Shown: in pieces, positions 63,044 through 63,309 of the stretch
Layout: each line of letters begins with the position of its first letter
Numbering within the stretch: the first letter of the stretch is position 1
DNA from: Crocinitomicaceae bacterium
GTDB taxonomy: Bacteria; Bacteroidota; Bacteroidia; Flavobacteriales_D; Crocinitomicaceae
Direction: 5' to 3'
NCBI GenBank assembly: GCA_029247685.1
Contig: JAQWKT010000026.1
Coordinates: forward strand, 1-63,309
DNA: 63,309 nucleotides
Program-made: the position numbers and the translations under genes
Notes under the pieces: generated by a model
Told to the model about the DNA's origin: nothing
Seen by the model: the letters and a program-made list of their open reading frames with translations, nothing else
Databases searched by the model: none

Positions 63044-63309
63044 ATGAAACTGTGGAACAATTTAAGTAAAGAGGAGTTAGAATTAAAACTTAGGAAAGAT
63101 AACCACGAGTTTGTTACGATTTCTTTTTATCAATACGCTAAAATTAAAAACCCCAATCTTTTTAGAGACCACCTATTTACAAAATGGCAGAAAATAGGAG
63201 TTGTAGGAAGAACCTATATTGCTAATGAAGGAATAAATGCTCAAATTGCTGTTCCCTCTCAGAATATTTCTCTATTTATTAAAGAATTATATGAAATTGA
63301 TTTTTTGGA
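63044..63309 (+). CDS. trhO: tRNA uridine(34) hydroxylase TrhO (rhodanese-like), 5' part
   Basis: The frame opens with ATG at 63044 and is open to the window end, giving 88 residues. YQYAKIKNPNLFRDHLFTKW and VVGRTYIANEGINAQIAVP match the N-terminal domain of TrhO/YceA, which hydroxylates uridine 34 of tRNA. The rhodanese domain and its cysteine lie beyond the window edge. Confidence 0.88.
   Translation, partial: MKLWNNLSKEELELKLRKDNHEFVTISFYQYAKIKNPNLFRDHLFTKWQKIGVVGRTYIANEGINAQIAVPSQNISLFIKELYEIDFL

Noticed and set aside
1-63309. Search for insertion sequences, prophage genes, tRNA, rRNA and attachment sites
   Set aside because: No transposase, integrase, phage structural protein, cloverleaf-like or rRNA-like sequence was recognised by reading; a covariance-model search would be the decisive check.

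Overview
The window is a contiguous piece of an AT-rich bacterial chromosome, almost certainly from the phylum Bacteroidota and most likely the order Flavobacteriales. The evidence is the TAnnTTTG type of promoter box in front of many genes, weak or absent Shine-Dalgarno sequences, type IX secretion sorting domains (one gliding-motility-type C-terminus, one type A 'PNP' C-terminus), an alternative complex III operon joined to caa3/aa3 oxidase genes, and several families typical of this phylum (DUF2480, DUF3109, DUF4296, DUF1573, a long NusB). I see no rRNA, tRNA, insertion sequence, prophage or CRISPR array. Coding density is very high and no gene-free stretch exceeds 300 bases.

Layout. Positions 1-2349 hold a truncated glycosyltransferase, a PlsC-like acyltransferase and trpS. 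Positions 2344-10491 form a tight eight-gene minus-strand operon for surface polysaccharide sugar nucleotides (aminotransferase, UDP-glucose dehydrogenase, UDP-glucuronate decarboxylase, N-acetyltransferase, 3-dehydrogenase, UDP-HexNAc dehydrogenase, dTDP-glucose dehydratase, CpsB-type phosphatase), with a well-formed promoter at 10518-10547. Positions 10645-13616 carry an outer membrane barrel, the Kdo transferase, pth and a small orphan. Positions 13626-18140 are infB-nusA-rimP, read leftward from a promoter at 18194-18224, with a terminator-like hairpin just ahead of the rimP start. A DUF3109 gene whose only upstream ATG is followed by an in-frame stop lies next to it.

Positions 18835-30495 are one respiratory operon: actABCDEF (alternative complex III, quinol to cytochrome c) followed by cytochrome c oxidase subunits II and I, so quinol oxidation and oxygen reduction are encoded as one block. 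Positions 30765-33787 hold a SPOR-like protein, RNase R and an orphan protein built of four 25-residue repeats. Positions 33868-40205 hold a large secreted multi-domain adhesin-like protein, coaX, an outer membrane protein, a helical-repeat protein and lptC. Positions 40207-46440 hold DUF2480, etfBA, a bifunctional nuclease, a nucleoside transporter, prs and ribosomal protein L25.

Positions 46463-50551 are the most accessory-looking part: a small exported protein, three tandem paralogous DUF5011-like lipoproteins and a divergent type IX-secreted protein that shares their N-terminal Cys/Asp module. Positions 50623-57099 are rplU-rpmA, a monooxygenase-fold protein, a polyprenol-phosphate mannosyltransferase, dihydroorotase, DUF4296 and aconitase B. 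Positions 57179 to the end hold an outer membrane barrel, an MsbA-like ABC exporter, leucine dehydrogenase, nusB, DUF1573, yajC, an orphan lipoprotein and the start of trhO.

No wholly new multi-gene system is evident. The observations most worth following are the attenuator-like leader of rimP-nusA-infB, the 25-residue repeat protein next to rnr, the interrupted DUF3109 start, and the tandem lipoprotein array with its shared module.
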